Shown here piece by piece: positions 55,920-64,000 of a stretch of DNA of 64,000 bases. A program made the position numbers and the translations under genes. The stretch is taken from the NCBI GenBank assembly GCA_003288255.1, contig CP026600.1:2046001-2110000 (forward strand). Direction: 5' to 3'. This DNA is from Clostridiaceae bacterium 14S0207. GTDB taxonomy: Bacteria; Bacillota; Clostridia; Clostridiales; Clostridiaceae. Numbering within the stretch: the first letter of the stretch is position 1; every line of letters begins with the position of its first letter. Under the pieces are notes generated by a model that was not told the DNA's origin, ran no database searches, and was given only the letters and a program-made list of their open reading frames with translations.

Positions 55920-58442
55920 ATGAGTGAAAACAAAAAAAAGAAGAAAAAAAGCAAAAAAAAATCTAAGAAAAAAACATTGAAAATTGTATTGCTTTCAATA
56001 TTATTTATAATACTAACTTGCATGGTTATCTTAGGTGCAGTAATTCTTGGAATGGCTAAAACCGCTCCTTCTGTAGATGTAAAAACTGTAACCTCATTAA
56101 GTGAACCTACAAAGTTTTATGATGATAAGGGAAATTTAATAGATGAATACTTAACTGTTGAGCGACGTGACCCTGTTGAATACAAGGATATCCCCCAAAA
56201 CTTAATAGATGCTTTTGTATCTATAGAAGATGAGAGATTTTGGAAACATAAAGGAATTGATTTTAAAAGACTTGCTGGAGCAACACTTGGCAATGTTAAA
56301 AAACTTTTAACTGGTAAGAAAGGTTTCCAAGGCGGTTCTACAATAACTCAACAATTAATAAAACAACGTTATTTTCTTACGGATTCTTTAACCAATAGAC
56401 TTAATATTGAAAGAAAAATTCAAGAAATGTATATGTCATTAGAACTTGAAAAAATATTGTCAAAAGAAAAGATTCTTGAGACATATATGAATACCATTCC
56501 TTTAGGTGGTACAGCTTACGGTGTAAAATCTGCAGCTAAACAATATTTTAATAAGGACTTAAAAGATCTAACCTTAACAGAATGTGCATTTATTGCTAGT
56601 TGTGCTCAAAGTCCTTCTGTTTCATATGGTGCTGCTAAATATGCATATGATAAAAAACAAATTCATGAATCACCAAGAACTCAAGCTATTTTAACTAAAA
56701 TGTTTGAAAATAAATATTTAACTCAAGAGGAGTATGATAAAGCTATTTCCCCTCAATTAAAATATAGCTTTAATCATAATACTAGAAATAAAATGAGTTA
56801 TGAATGGTTTTCAAGACCTGTTATTGAAGTTGTAATGAATAACTTAAAAGAAAAGTATAATTATAGTGATAATGAAGTAAATGCACTTTTGGCTAATGGT
56901 GGATTAAAAATTTATACCACTATGGATACTAAATTACAAAATAAAACTCAAGATGTTTTAAATAATAATATCTATTCAAGCCAAAAAAACCTTCAAGCGG
57001 GAACTACAATTATGAATTATCATACTGGTGAGGTAAAAGTTATAGTTGGAGGTAGAGGAGAACAGGAAGCTCTTTCTTATAATAGAGCAGCATCTAATAG
57101 ATTTTTAAGACCACCTGGTTCTGCTATTAAACCATTAACTGTTTATAGCCCTGCTATAGATACTAAAGTTCTTACTGCAGCATCTATAATTCAAGATTCT
57201 AATTTACCACACGATATGCAAGTTAAGTATTCGGATAATGGAAGGCTTTATAATCCTCAGAATGCCGATAGAAATCATTATGGTAACGTAACATTAAGAT
57301 ATGGTCTAAAACATTCTTTAAACGTAGTTGCTGTAAAAACTATAGATGCATTAGGAGAAGATAAAAGAGGTCTTGATATATCTATGGAGTATGGTAAAAA
57401 ATTTGGATTACAATTAGATAATACAGATCACAATATGCCAGCACTTGCCTTAGGTCAGCTTGATGCAGGTGAATCTAATGGAACAAATCCTCTTACATTA
57501 TCTGCTGCTTATGGTGCTTTTGGAAATAACGGTAAATTAACAGCACCTAGACTGTATACAAAAGTAGTTGATAGAGATGATAAACTTCTTTTAGAAACTA
57601 AAACTCAATCAAGACAAGTTATTTCTCCACAAGCTGCGTATATTATGTATGATTTATTAAAAGGTCCAGTATCTGCAGGTGGAACAGGGCCATCAGCACA
57701 ATTTGGTAACATGAGTGTAAGAGGTAAAACTGGTACTACCTCTAGTAATAAAAACTTATGGTTTTCAGGTTTGACTCCTTATTATTCTGCTGCTATTTGG
57801 GTTGGTAATGATGATAATACGTCTATACATGGATTAGGTAGTTCAACTGTAGCTAAATTATGGGGAAATATAATGAAAGAGGCCCATATAGGTTTATCTG
57901 ATAAGACTATTGAAAAACCTGAGGGTATAGTTGAAAAACCCGTTTCCTCACTTACAGGAAACTTGGTAAATGATTTTTCTAGTATGTTAAAAGGTTCTTT
58001 AACTTATAAAGAGTATTTTATAGATGGTACTGAACCTACAACTATAGAAGAAAATATATATACTACCGCAAGAGTGGTAAGAAAATCTGATGGTAGATAT
58101 GTACTTGCTACAGAATATAGTGATCCTAAGTTAGTAGAAGAAAAGGTATTTATAAAAAGAGAGTATACTTCCCGTATTGATGATTCTCAAAAACATATTC
58201 TTCTACCTACAGAATATGATGATGCTAAATCTAATCAAATTCCAGAAAAAAAAGAACAAGACAAACCTAATGAGAATAAAAAGGAACAAAATAAAAACAA
58301 TGAGAATAATCCTTCTATAAAAGATGATAATAATAAAAATAATATAAATAATAATCCTAACAATAATAAACCTGAAAAACCTAATAACGGAATTGAGCCT
58401 AAACCTAGTAATCCAGATACTAATATAAATAATAATATATAA
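55920..58442 (+). CDS. pbpA: class A penicillin-binding protein (PBP1A type)
   Basis: The 840-residue bifunctional enzyme has a very basic Lys-rich cytoplasmic tail (1-20) and a membrane anchor (about 20-45). The GT51 glycosyltransferase domain has 'SIEDERFWKHKGIDFKRL' and 'GGSTITQQLIKQR'. The transpeptidase domain has active-site Ser in 'PGSAIKPLT', 'SLN', and 'RGKTGTTSSNKN'. The last 80 residues are an Asn/Lys/Pro-rich low-complexity tail. It polymerises and cross-links peptidoglycan outside the membrane. GGAGG precedes the ATG. It is transcribed alone and ends at a strong terminator. Confidence 0.95.
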   Translation: MSENKKKKKKSKKKSKKKTLKIVLLSILFIILTCMVILGAVILGMAKTAPSVDVKTVTSLSEPTKFYDDKGNLIDEYLTVERRDPVEYKDIPQNLIDAFVSIEDERFWKHKGIDFKRLAGATLGNVKKLLTGKKGFQGGSTITQQLIKQRYFLTDSLTNRLNIERKIQEMYMSLELEKILSKEKILETYMNTIPLGGTAYGVKSAAKQYFNKDLKDLTLTECAFIASCAQSPSVSYGAAKYAYDKKQIHESPRTQAILTKMFENKYLTQEEYDKAISPQLKYSFNHNTRNKMSYEWFSRPVIEVVMNNLKEKYNYSDNEVNALLANGGLKIYTTMDTKLQNKTQDVLNNNIYSSQKNLQAGTTIMNYHTGEVKVIVGGRGEQEALSYNRAASNRFLRPPGSAIKPLTVYSPAIDTKVLTAASIIQDSNLPHDMQVKYSDNGRLYNPQNADRNHYGNVTLRYGLKHSLNVVAVKTIDALGEDKRGLDISMEYGKKFGLQLDNTDHNMPALALGQLDAGESNGTNPLTLSAAYGAFGNNGKLTAPRLYTKVVDRDDKLLLETKTQSRQVISPQAAYIMYDLLKGPVSAGGTGPSAQFGNMSVRGKTGTTSSNKNLWFSGLTPYYSAAIWVGNDDNTSIHGLGSSTVAKLWGNIMKEAHIGLSDKTIEKPEGIVEKPVSSLTGNLVNDFSSMLKGSLTYKEYFIDGTEPTTIEENIYTTARVVRKSDGRYVLATEYSDPKLVEEKVFIKREYTSRIDDSQKHILLPTEYDDAKSNQIPEKKEQDKPNENKKEQNKNNENNPSIKDDNNKNNINNNPNNNKPEKPNNGIEPKPSNPDTNINNNI

Positions 58443-58445
58443 ATA

Positions 58446-58480
58446 AAAATATCCTAGAAAACTTTCTAGGATATTTTTTT
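58446..58480. terminator. bidirectional terminator between PBP gene and spoVAE
   Basis: AAATATCCTAGAAA / TTTCTAGGATATTTTTTT is a strong stem between the convergent genes, with T-runs on both strands. Confidence 0.9.
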
Positions 58481-58835
58481 ATTCTTTAGTTTTAGGATTA
58501 AAAATTATTGCCATTAAATATCCAAAAACAATAGCCGATGCTATTCCTCCAGCTGTTCCTTTAATACCACCTGTAAATACCCCTAATAATCCTTTTTCAT
58601 GCACTTCTTTAATTGCTCCCTTAGCTAAAGAATTTCCAAATCCAGGTAGCGGAACTGTTGCTCCTGCTCCTCCTATAGCTATTAATTTATCATATAATCC
58701 GAAAGCTCCTAATATAACACCTACCGTTACAAAACTAACTAAAATCCTGGCTGGTGTAAGCTTTGTAGTATCCATTAATATCTGTGCTATAACACAAATT
58801 ATTCCACCTATAATAAAGCTCATTACATAATTCAT
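58479..58835 (-). CDS. spoVAE: stage V sporulation protein AE
   Basis: The 118-residue membrane protein has about four hydrophobic segments and the SpoVAE stretch 'VTVGVILGAFGLYDKLI' with 'GGAGATVPLPGFGNSLAKGA'. SpoVA proteins form the inner-membrane channel that loads dipicolinic acid into the forespore and releases it on germination. It is last in spoVAC-spoVAD-spoVAE and starts five bases after spoVAD. Confidence 0.93.
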   Translation of the reverse strand: MNYVMSFIIGGIICVIAQILMDTTKLTPARILVSFVTVGVILGAFGLYDKLIAIGGAGATVPLPGFGNSLAKGAIKEVHEKGLLGVFTGGIKGTAGGIASAIVFGYLMAIIFNPKTKE

Positions 58836-58840
58836 TATTT

Positions 58841-59857
58841 TTATTCCTCCCCAATTTCTACAGCTACTGCATGGGCTATACCTGGTATACTTTCACCTTG
58901 TAATGACGATGTTGGACTCATTAAAGCACCTGTAGAAACTAATAATACTCTTTTCATCTTTCTCATAAGTAAATTTTTATAAACATATCCTGTCATAACT
59001 ACAGCAGAACAGCCACATCCACTGGCACCACACATAACATTTTGTTCATCTATGTTAAATATCTCAACACCACAATCCTTATAGACCTTTCTAATATCAT
59101 ATCCGTATTCTAGTAACAGTTCTTCCGTCATTTTCTTGCCGAACATTCCTAAGTCACCTGTTATGATTAAATCATAATCGGAAGGTTTTCTATTTGTATC
59201 ATACAAATGTTGTTTTATAGTATCCACAGCTGCTGGTGCCATGGCAGATCCCATACTATTAGGATCCGTTTCTCCATAGTCTTTAACCTTACCAGTAGTT
59301 ACATGAGTTACATAAGGATAATCACCTGTTTTTCCTAAAAGCATTGCTCCTGCACCTGTAACCGTTCTTTGAGATGTTGGTGATTTTTGAGAACCATATT
59401 CCAGTGGGGTTCTAAACTGTCTTTCTGCGGAAGAAAAGTGTGAAGAAGTAGCCGCTATTGTATGATCGGCAAATCCTCCATCTATCATCATAGCTGCCAT
59501 ACTAAGAGATAATGCCATTGTAGAACATGCACCATAAAGTCCTATAAAGGGTATATCTATATTTCTAACAGCAAAATTAGATGCTGTTAATTGATTCAAT
59601 AAATCACCAGCCAATAAATAATCTATATTTTTATCTGTTAAATTAGCTCTTTTTATACATTCTTCTATAGCTATATATGTTAAACTACTTTCTGCCTTTT
59701 CATAAGTTTCTTGACCATTTAAATCGTCCTCAATTATTTTGTCAAAATAATCTTTTAAAGGGCCTTCTCCCTCTTTAGGTCCAACCACATTATATGTAGC
59801 TATAATTCTAGGCTTATTATCCAAGACAACAGTTTGTTTACCAATTCTTTTAGCCAT
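58841..59857 (-). CDS. spoVAD: stage V sporulation protein AD
   Basis: The 338-residue protein is a thiolase-fold SpoVAD, with 'IGLYGACSTMALSLSMAAMM', 'TVTGAGAMLLGKTGD' and 'NVMCGASGCGCSAVVMTGY'. Despite the thiolase-like shape it is a dipicolinic-acid-binding subunit of the SpoVA complex. It lies between spoVAC and spoVAE with short spacings, so the three are one operon, expected under forespore sigma-G control; I could not pick out a clear sigma-G promoter. Confidence 0.95.
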   Translation of the reverse strand: MAKRIGKQTVVLDNKPRIIATYNVVGPKEGEGPLKDYFDKIIEDDLNGQETYEKAESSLTYIAIEECIKRANLTDKNIDYLLAGDLLNQLTASNFAVRNIDIPFIGLYGACSTMALSLSMAAMMIDGGFADHTIAATSSHFSSAERQFRTPLEYGSQKSPTSQRTVTGAGAMLLGKTGDYPYVTHVTTGKVKDYGETDPNSMGSAMAPAAVDTIKQHLYDTNRKPSDYDLIITGDLGMFGKKMTEELLLEYGYDIRKVYKDCGVEIFNIDEQNVMCGASGCGCSAVVMTGYVYKNLLMRKMKRVLLVSTGALMSPTSSLQGESIPGIAHAVAVEIGEE

Positions 59858-59895
59858 TTTATCACCTCAATATAAACTTTTATTAAAAAATTTTT

Positions 59896-60387
59896 CTATA
59901 TTTTAAATAAATAATAAATTAATCCTACTATTACAGATGATCCTATGCCATAAACTAGAACGGGACCTGCAATAGTAAACATTTTAGCTGCTACTCCAAA
60001 TATAAAACCTTCTTTTTTAAATTCCATGGCTGGAGATACAACAGCATTAGAAAATCCTGTTATAGGAACTAAAGTACCTCCTCCGGCATATTCTGCTAAC
60101 TTATCATAAAACCCTATTCCAGTTAAAAACGCCCCTAAAAATACCATTGTTATAGCTACAAATGCTGCTGCATCATCTTTAGGTAGTCCAAAAAACTTTT
60201 GATAGAATTGACTGAATCCTTCCCCAATGGTACAAATTACACCGCCAACCCAAAATGCCCTGAAACAATGTATCAATATAGGTGGTTTAGGTTTATCTTC
60301 ATTGTTAATCTTTTGAAATTTTATTCTTAACTCTTTATCTTTTTGTTCTTCTTTCTTTTTAATAGCATCTTTTTTTCTATTTGTCAC
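59896..60387 (-). CDS. spoVAC: stage V sporulation protein AC
   Basis: About 163 residues: a basic, coiled-coil-prone N-terminus (about 40 residues, longer than in Bacillus) and four membrane segments with 'FWVGGVICTIGEGFSQFYQK' and 'GFYDKLAEYAGGGTLVPITG'. SpoVAC is the mechanosensitive channel-like subunit of the dipicolinic acid channel. The GTG at 60387 is preferred because AGGTG lies six bases upstream and the product begins 'TNRKKD' as in relatives; another GTG at 60423 would add 12 hydrophobic residues. It follows sigF after a terminator. Confidence 0.9.
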   Translation of the reverse strand: MTNRKKDAIKKKEEQKDKELRIKFQKINNEDKPKPPILIHCFRAFWVGGVICTIGEGFSQFYQKFFGLPKDDAAAFVAITMVFLGAFLTGIGFYDKLAEYAGGGTLVPITGFSNAVVSPAMEFKKEGFIFGVAAKMFTIAGPVLVYGIGSSVIVGLIYYLFKI

Positions 60388-60526
60388 AATGCACACCTGA
60401 TAAATACATATCAGGATTTTCACCTACCTTTCCACTTAGTTAATTTATAATTATAGTTTTTGCAAAAAAATTTTTTTTAAACTATATTCTCTTAAAGTAC
60501 TTACATTTAATTTATCAAAAAATAAA

Positions 60527-60563
60527 AATAGCTAATTAAACCTTTCAGTAAAATTAGCTATTA
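60527..60563 (-). terminator. terminator after sigF
   Basis: AATAGCTAATT / AATTAGCTATTTTTATTTTT on the minus strand separates the spoIIA operon from spoVAC. Confidence 0.8.
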
Positions 60564-60576
60564 TACATATATTTTT

Positions 60577-61332
60577 TTATCCACTTAACTTTTCTCTCAT
60601 TTGTTTTAAAACTTTTTTTTCAATTCTAGATACCTGAACTTGACTTATTCCTAATACTTTTGCCACTTGAACCTGAGTTTTGTCTTTAAAATATCTTAGT
60701 ACAATTACTTGTCTAGATTTTACATCCAAAGTTCTCAGTAATTCTTTTAAAGCTATTCGATCTATTAATTTATCATCATCATCAGAATTATTTCCGATTT
60801 TATCAATTAAAAGTACTGGTGCTCCATCATCTTGGTGTATTGTATCATATAAATATTGTGGTCCTGAAATCGCTTCTAATGCATATATAACTTCTTCTTT
60901 CTCCATTTTACTATATTCTGATAACTCTTGAATAGTAGGTTCCCTTCCTAAATCATTAGTTAATTTTTCTCTATCATAATGTAATTGTTTGGCTGTATTT
61001 TTTACGCTTCTACTTACTTTAATAATTCCATCATCTCTAAGAAATCTTTTGATTTCTCCCATAATCATCGGAACTGCATATGTAGAAAATTTAACATTAA
61101 ATTTATTATCGAAATTATTTACTGCTTTTACAAGTCCTATACAACCTATTTGAAATAAATCTTCATATTCATATCCTCTATTTAAAAATTTTTTGCATAT
61201 GGAAGCTACTAATGGAAAATTTAATTCTGTAATCTGATTTAAAGCATCTCTGTCTCCACTTTTTGCCTTTTGGATTAACTCTATATTGTCATCATAGTTA
61301 ATATCCGTATTTAGATTTTTAATATTTCCCAT
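60577..61332 (-). CDS. sigF: forespore sigma factor F
   Basis: The 251-residue sigma-70 family protein has region 2 ('YEYEDLFQIGCIGLVKAVNN', 'KFSTYAVPMIMGEIKRFLRD'), region 3 ('SRSVKNTAKQLHYDREKL') and region 4 ('VIVLRYFKDKTQVQVAKVLG'). The order spoIIAA-spoIIAB-sigF identifies it as sigma-F, the first compartment-specific sigma factor after septation. Its start lies 10 bases after spoIIAB. Confidence 0.97.
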   Translation of the reverse strand: MGNIKNLNTDINYDDNIELIQKAKSGDRDALNQITELNFPLVASICKKFLNRGYEYEDLFQIGCIGLVKAVNNFDNKFNVKFSTYAVPMIMGEIKRFLRDDGIIKVSRSVKNTAKQLHYDREKLTNDLGREPTIQELSEYSKMEKEEVIYALEAISGPQYLYDTIHQDDGAPVLLIDKIGNNSDDDDKLIDRIALKELLRTLDVKSRQVIVLRYFKDKTQVQVAKVLGISQVQVSRIEKKVLKQMREKLSG

Positions 61333-61342
61333 TACATCCCAC

Positions 61343-61771
61343 CTAGCTCACTGATTTAAATATTTTCTTTAAGGTTACAATTGTTCCTTCACCTTTTTTA
61401 GAAGTAACTTTCATATTATCCATAAAAGTTTCCATAACAGTAAATCCCATTCCTGATCTCTCAAGATCTGGTCTAGAAGTATATAAAGGTTGTACTGCTA
61501 AATCAATATCTTCTATTCCTTTTCCTTTATCACGTATAATTATTGTAACTTCGTTACCATCTATTTGTGCTTCTATGGTAACCATACCTTCTTTTTCTCC
61601 ATATCCATGAATTATAGCATTAGTTACAGCTTCTGATACTGCTGTTTTTACATCTGAAAGTTCTTCAATGGTAGGATCTAATTGAGAAACAAAGGCTGCT
61701 ACAGTAACTCTAGCAAAACTTTCATTTTGTGATTTACTTAAAAACTCTAACTTCATCACGTTTTTATACAT
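61343..61771 (-). CDS. spoIIAB: anti-sigma F factor / serine kinase SpoIIAB
   Basis: The 142-residue GHKL-fold protein has the N box '[15 protein letters not shown]', G1 '[14 protein letters not shown]' and G2 '[16 protein letters not shown]'. It binds and holds sigma-F and phosphorylates SpoIIAA. GGGGGG lies six bases before the ATG. It is the middle gene of the spoIIA operon. Confidence 0.97.
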   Translation of the reverse strand: MYKNVMKLEFLSKSQNESFARVTVAAFVSQLDPTIEELSDVKTAVSEAVTNAIIHGYGEKEGMVTIEAQIDGNEVTIIIRDKGKGIEDIDLAVQPLYTSRPDLERSGMGFTVMETFMDNMKVTSKKGEGTIVTLKKIFKSVS

Positions 61772-61784
61772 GCTTATCCCCCCA

Positions 61785-62120
61785 TTAAATATTTTCTAAA
61801 GCATCCTCTAGAGTTTCATATCCTTTTATTATTTTATACATACCTGATAATTCAAACACTTTATTAACAGGATTTTTAACTTTAGCCACTACTACACTAC
61901 CATTTTTTGCATTTAATTTTTTATATCTCCCTATTACTACACCTATACCTGAGCTATCCATAAAAGTTACTCCATTAAAATCCATAATTAGTTTCTTTAT
62001 ATCTTCTCTATCTAATCTATCATCTATTTTATTTCTAACTTCTTCTGCACTATGATGATCTAATTCTCCATTCATATGTACAACAAGAATGTTATTAAAA
62101 TTTTCAAATTCTAAAATCAT
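61785..62120 (-). CDS. spoIIAA: anti-anti-sigma factor SpoIIAA
   Basis: The 111-residue STAS-domain protein has '[20 protein letters not shown]', whose second Ser in 'DSSG' is the site phosphorylated by SpoIIAB. When dephosphorylated it frees sigma-F. The start at 62120 follows GAGGGGG by six bases; a frame opening 15 bases earlier overlaps the ribosome site. It is the first gene of the operon, 104 bases downstream of the methyltransferase gene on the same strand. Confidence 0.96.
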   Translation of the reverse strand: MILEFENFNNILVVHMNGELDHHSAEEVRNKIDDRLDREDIKKLIMDFNGVTFMDSSGIGVVIGRYKKLNAKNGSVVVAKVKNPVNKVFELSGMYKIIKGYETLEDALENI

Positions 62121-62223
62121 ATTCATCCCCCTCATATTTATATTTTACAAAATTATACCATATATTTCCATCAATATCTAGTGTTTTATTTATAATTTTA
62201 ACCTTTATTGTATTTTTTATACA

Positions 62224-63993
62224 TTATTTTTCTTTTATCCATGAATTTATTACTCTTTCATCCTCATAGACAATATTAAAATAACTTTTAATATCTTCAT
62301 AATCTATTTTTTCTTTCCACATGTCTGGAATAAATAATTCCATTAAAGTATTAGGATAATATTCATATAAATCTCCCCCTAATTTTTTAGCAAAAGTCTT
62401 AAAATAAAATTCATATATAGGACTATTTAACAATTGTAACAAAAATTCATAAGAATATATATTTTCATCTTTTATAGTAAGAGCATATATATCTGCTGAA
62501 AAATATCCACCCTTATCTAGTGCAAATCTATTTTTCTGTGCTTTGTAAGGAAATATTATTTTTTTACCTTCAAATATTTTATAGTCTCTTCCCCATTGTA
62601 AATTATACCATTTTCTGTATCCCTTTTTAACTTCTCTTCGATTTTCTAATTTACTTTTATAGGGACTTATGTAGCTCATTGTGTTTTTATAGTGTTCTTC
62701 TTCCCCAATAAAATTTGTATATATAATATATTTATCTTCATGTTTTACATCAAACTTATCTATATCTTTGTTCTTTATCCAAGGCCTTAGTAAAACCTTT
62801 TCTATAAAATGTTTTTCATATTGTTTTTTCGTTACAACGAATGCTTTATCACACCCTGTAATAATTCCTTGATGAGATTCACATATATCCTTAAGTTGTA
62901 CTTTACTTTTATTTTTAATTTTTTCTATTATTTTTTTCTCTTTATTACTAATAAACGACCAGTTAATTCCTTCTATATTTTTTAGATCTAAATAAAATAT
63001 TTTAGCTATTTCCTCTTCATTAATTTTTTCTTTCTGAAAAAACTTAAAAAATATTTTTTCCTTATTTAAAATAGGTCTTACTATTTTAGTTTCACTCTTA
63101 ACTTTTGAACTTTTCTTTAAAAATAAAATCACAGGATCCACGCCAATATTTTTAAACGGTCTTACCCCATAAAAATCTATTATAGCTTTTATTTGAGTAT
63201 TTTTTTTAATATATTCTCTAAGATTTTTAGCACTTAATGATTCTAAAAAATATCTTGATGTAATAAAATTTATATCTCCATATTTTTTAACACATTGTAT
63301 GGCCTTTAAAAAGAAACAATAATATATGTCTCCCTTGTCCTTATATACCTCTTTAAAATTTTCTTTTAAGTATTTTGTATAATCCTTATCTATTGCCTTA
63401 TGTCCAACATAAGGCGGATTTCCCAAAAAATAATCCATAGAAATAGTTTTTAATTTTAAAAAATCTTTGCATTTAATATTCAAACTTACTTCTTTACTTA
63501 AATAAAACAAATCTATTTTTAGTATCTTTAATGCAAAACTATCTAGATCATATCCATATATATTATATTTAATGATATGAAAACCTATAGACTCATTAGT
63601 TAATTGTAAATTATTAATTCTATTTATCTCATTTAAATTTTTGTTATAAAAGTTTTTTAATTTTTTATACAAAGGTATTATAATATTTCCAACACCACAA
63701 GATGGATCACAAAACTTTAAATAAGGATTTTCAATTAATCTATCACTATCTATAGTATTTGTAACAATATACTCCGCTATTTCTTTAGGCGTATATACAA
63801 TTCCATTACTTTTTTCAGTATTATTGGTATTTAAAATATTTTCTTCATAGTATTGTCCTAAAGTTTTAAGTTGATCTAATTTTAAACTCTCCCTTATAAT
63901 ACTTACTTTTTTAATTTTTTCTTCTGAATTTATTTCATTATTTTTTATAATTTTAAATAACCCCTCTATATCTTTAACAAAACCTTTCCCCAT
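62224..63993 (-). CDS. solitary N6-adenine DNA methyltransferase, CamA-like
   Basis: The protein has 589 residues if the ATG at 63993 is the start; no ribosome site is visible before the window ends, so it could extend further. The N-terminal methyltransferase half has 'GIVYTPKEIAEYIV', SAM-binding motif I 'FCDPSCGVGNI' and catalytic motif IV 'NPPYVGHK', typical of N6-adenine enzymes. The C-terminal half is a target-recognition region with 'HQGIITGCDKAFVV', 'KLENRREVKKGYRKWY', 'LQWGRDYKIFEGKK' and 'FPYKAQKNRFALDKGGYFSA'. These elements, in this order, closely resemble C. difficile CamA, which methylates CAAAAA and affects sporulation. No restriction endonuclease gene is visible on the window side. 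It is co-directional with spoIIAA. Confidence 0.85.
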   Translation of the reverse strand: MGKGFVKDIEGLFKIIKNNEINSEEKIKKVSIIRESLKLDQLKTLGQYYEENILNTNNTEKSNGIVYTPKEIAEYIVTNTIDSDRLIENPYLKFCDPSCGVGNIIIPLYKKLKNFYNKNLNEINRINNLQLTNESIGFHIIKYNIYGYDLDSFALKILKIDLFYLSKEVSLNIKCKDFLKLKTISMDYFLGNPPYVGHKAIDKDYTKYLKENFKEVYKDKGDIYYCFFLKAIQCVKKYGDINFITSRYFLESLSAKNLREYIKKNTQIKAIIDFYGVRPFKNIGVDPVILFLKKSSKVKSETKIVRPILNKEKIFFKFFQKEKINEEEIAKIFYLDLKNIEGINWSFISNKEKKIIEKIKNKSKVQLKDICESHQGIITGCDKAFVVTKKQYEKHFIEKVLLRPWIKNKDIDKFDVKHEDKYIIYTNFIGEEEHYKNTMSYISPYKSKLENRREVKKGYRKWYNLQWGRDYKIFEGKKIIFPYKAQKNRFALDKGGYFSADIYALTIKDENIYSYEFLLQLLNSPIYEFYFKTFAKKLGGDLYEYYPNTLMELFIPDMWKEKIDYEDIKSYFNIVYEDERVINSWIKEK

Positions 63994-64000
63994 AATTTTG

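Noticed and set aside
60424..60520. Sigma-G-type promoter ahead of spoVAC
   Set aside because: One was expected from the family, but no pair of -35 and -10 elements with acceptable spacing could be read with confidence.

Overview
This window looks like part of the chromosome of an anaerobic, spore-forming, low-GC Firmicute of the genus Clostridium (sensu stricto). The base composition is very AT-rich. The gene set includes forespore sigma-F with its regulators, SpoVA, YtrH, YunB and BofC homologues, a collagenase of the clostridial M9 type, a SCIFF peptide with its radical SAM maturase, and an HemZ-type oxygen-independent coproporphyrinogen enzyme. The content resembles C. novyi / C. botulinum group III / C. 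tetani relatives, but the species cannot be fixed from sequence reading alone.

Layout. 1-9000: the end of an lrgB-type gene, envelope genes (polysaccharide deacetylase, PAP2 protein, GT4 glycosyltransferase), a YtrI/YtrH sporulation pair, an RluF-like pseudouridine synthase, a flavodoxin/DUF3793 pair behind a strong sigma-A promoter with a Fur-like box, and a tRNA-Trp. 8950-20600: transport and metabolism. This part holds a lysine riboswitch with terminator ahead of an NhaC-family carrier, a dicarboxylate/amino-acid symporter, a ribokinase/LacI operon with a perfect 30-bp operator-like palindrome, a large glutamine synthetase, an orphan ABC binding lipoprotein, a split ThrE exporter and PssA. 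20890-41006: a compact, mostly minus-strand housekeeping block: AbrB-like regulator, aspS, hisS, hemZ, an MBL hydrolase, dtd, relA, apt, a degenerate RecJ-like gene, secF-secD, scfB-scfA, yajC-tgt-queA-ruvB-ruvA-bofC and dcd. The order yajC-tgt-queA-ruvB-ruvA-bofC matches that of Bacillus subtilis.

41007-46328: an accessory patch with a decayed coding remnant, a frameshifted DDE transposase and an intact secreted collagenase. 46329-53362: yebC, a YigZ protein, a HEAT-repeat protein, a MocR-type regulator, a nucleotidyltransferase, HflX with an N-terminal JAMM/RadC-like domain, and hpt. 53380-54993: a group IIC-like intron sitting directly behind an intrinsic terminator, whose reverse transcriptase has lost its central motifs by an in-frame deletion. 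55036-64000: envelope and sporulation genes: yunB, a class A PBP, spoVAC-AD-AE and spoIIAA-spoIIAB-sigF. At the edge lies a solitary adenine-DNA methyltransferase that strongly resembles CamA, the sporulation-linked methyltransferase of Clostridioides difficile.

The items most worth a second look are the CamA-like methyltransferase beside the spoIIA operon, the dead-RT group IIC intron, the JAMM-HflX fusion, the RecJ-like protein that has lost nearly all its metal ligands, and the 45-residue SCIFF precursor with a hairpin between it and its maturase.
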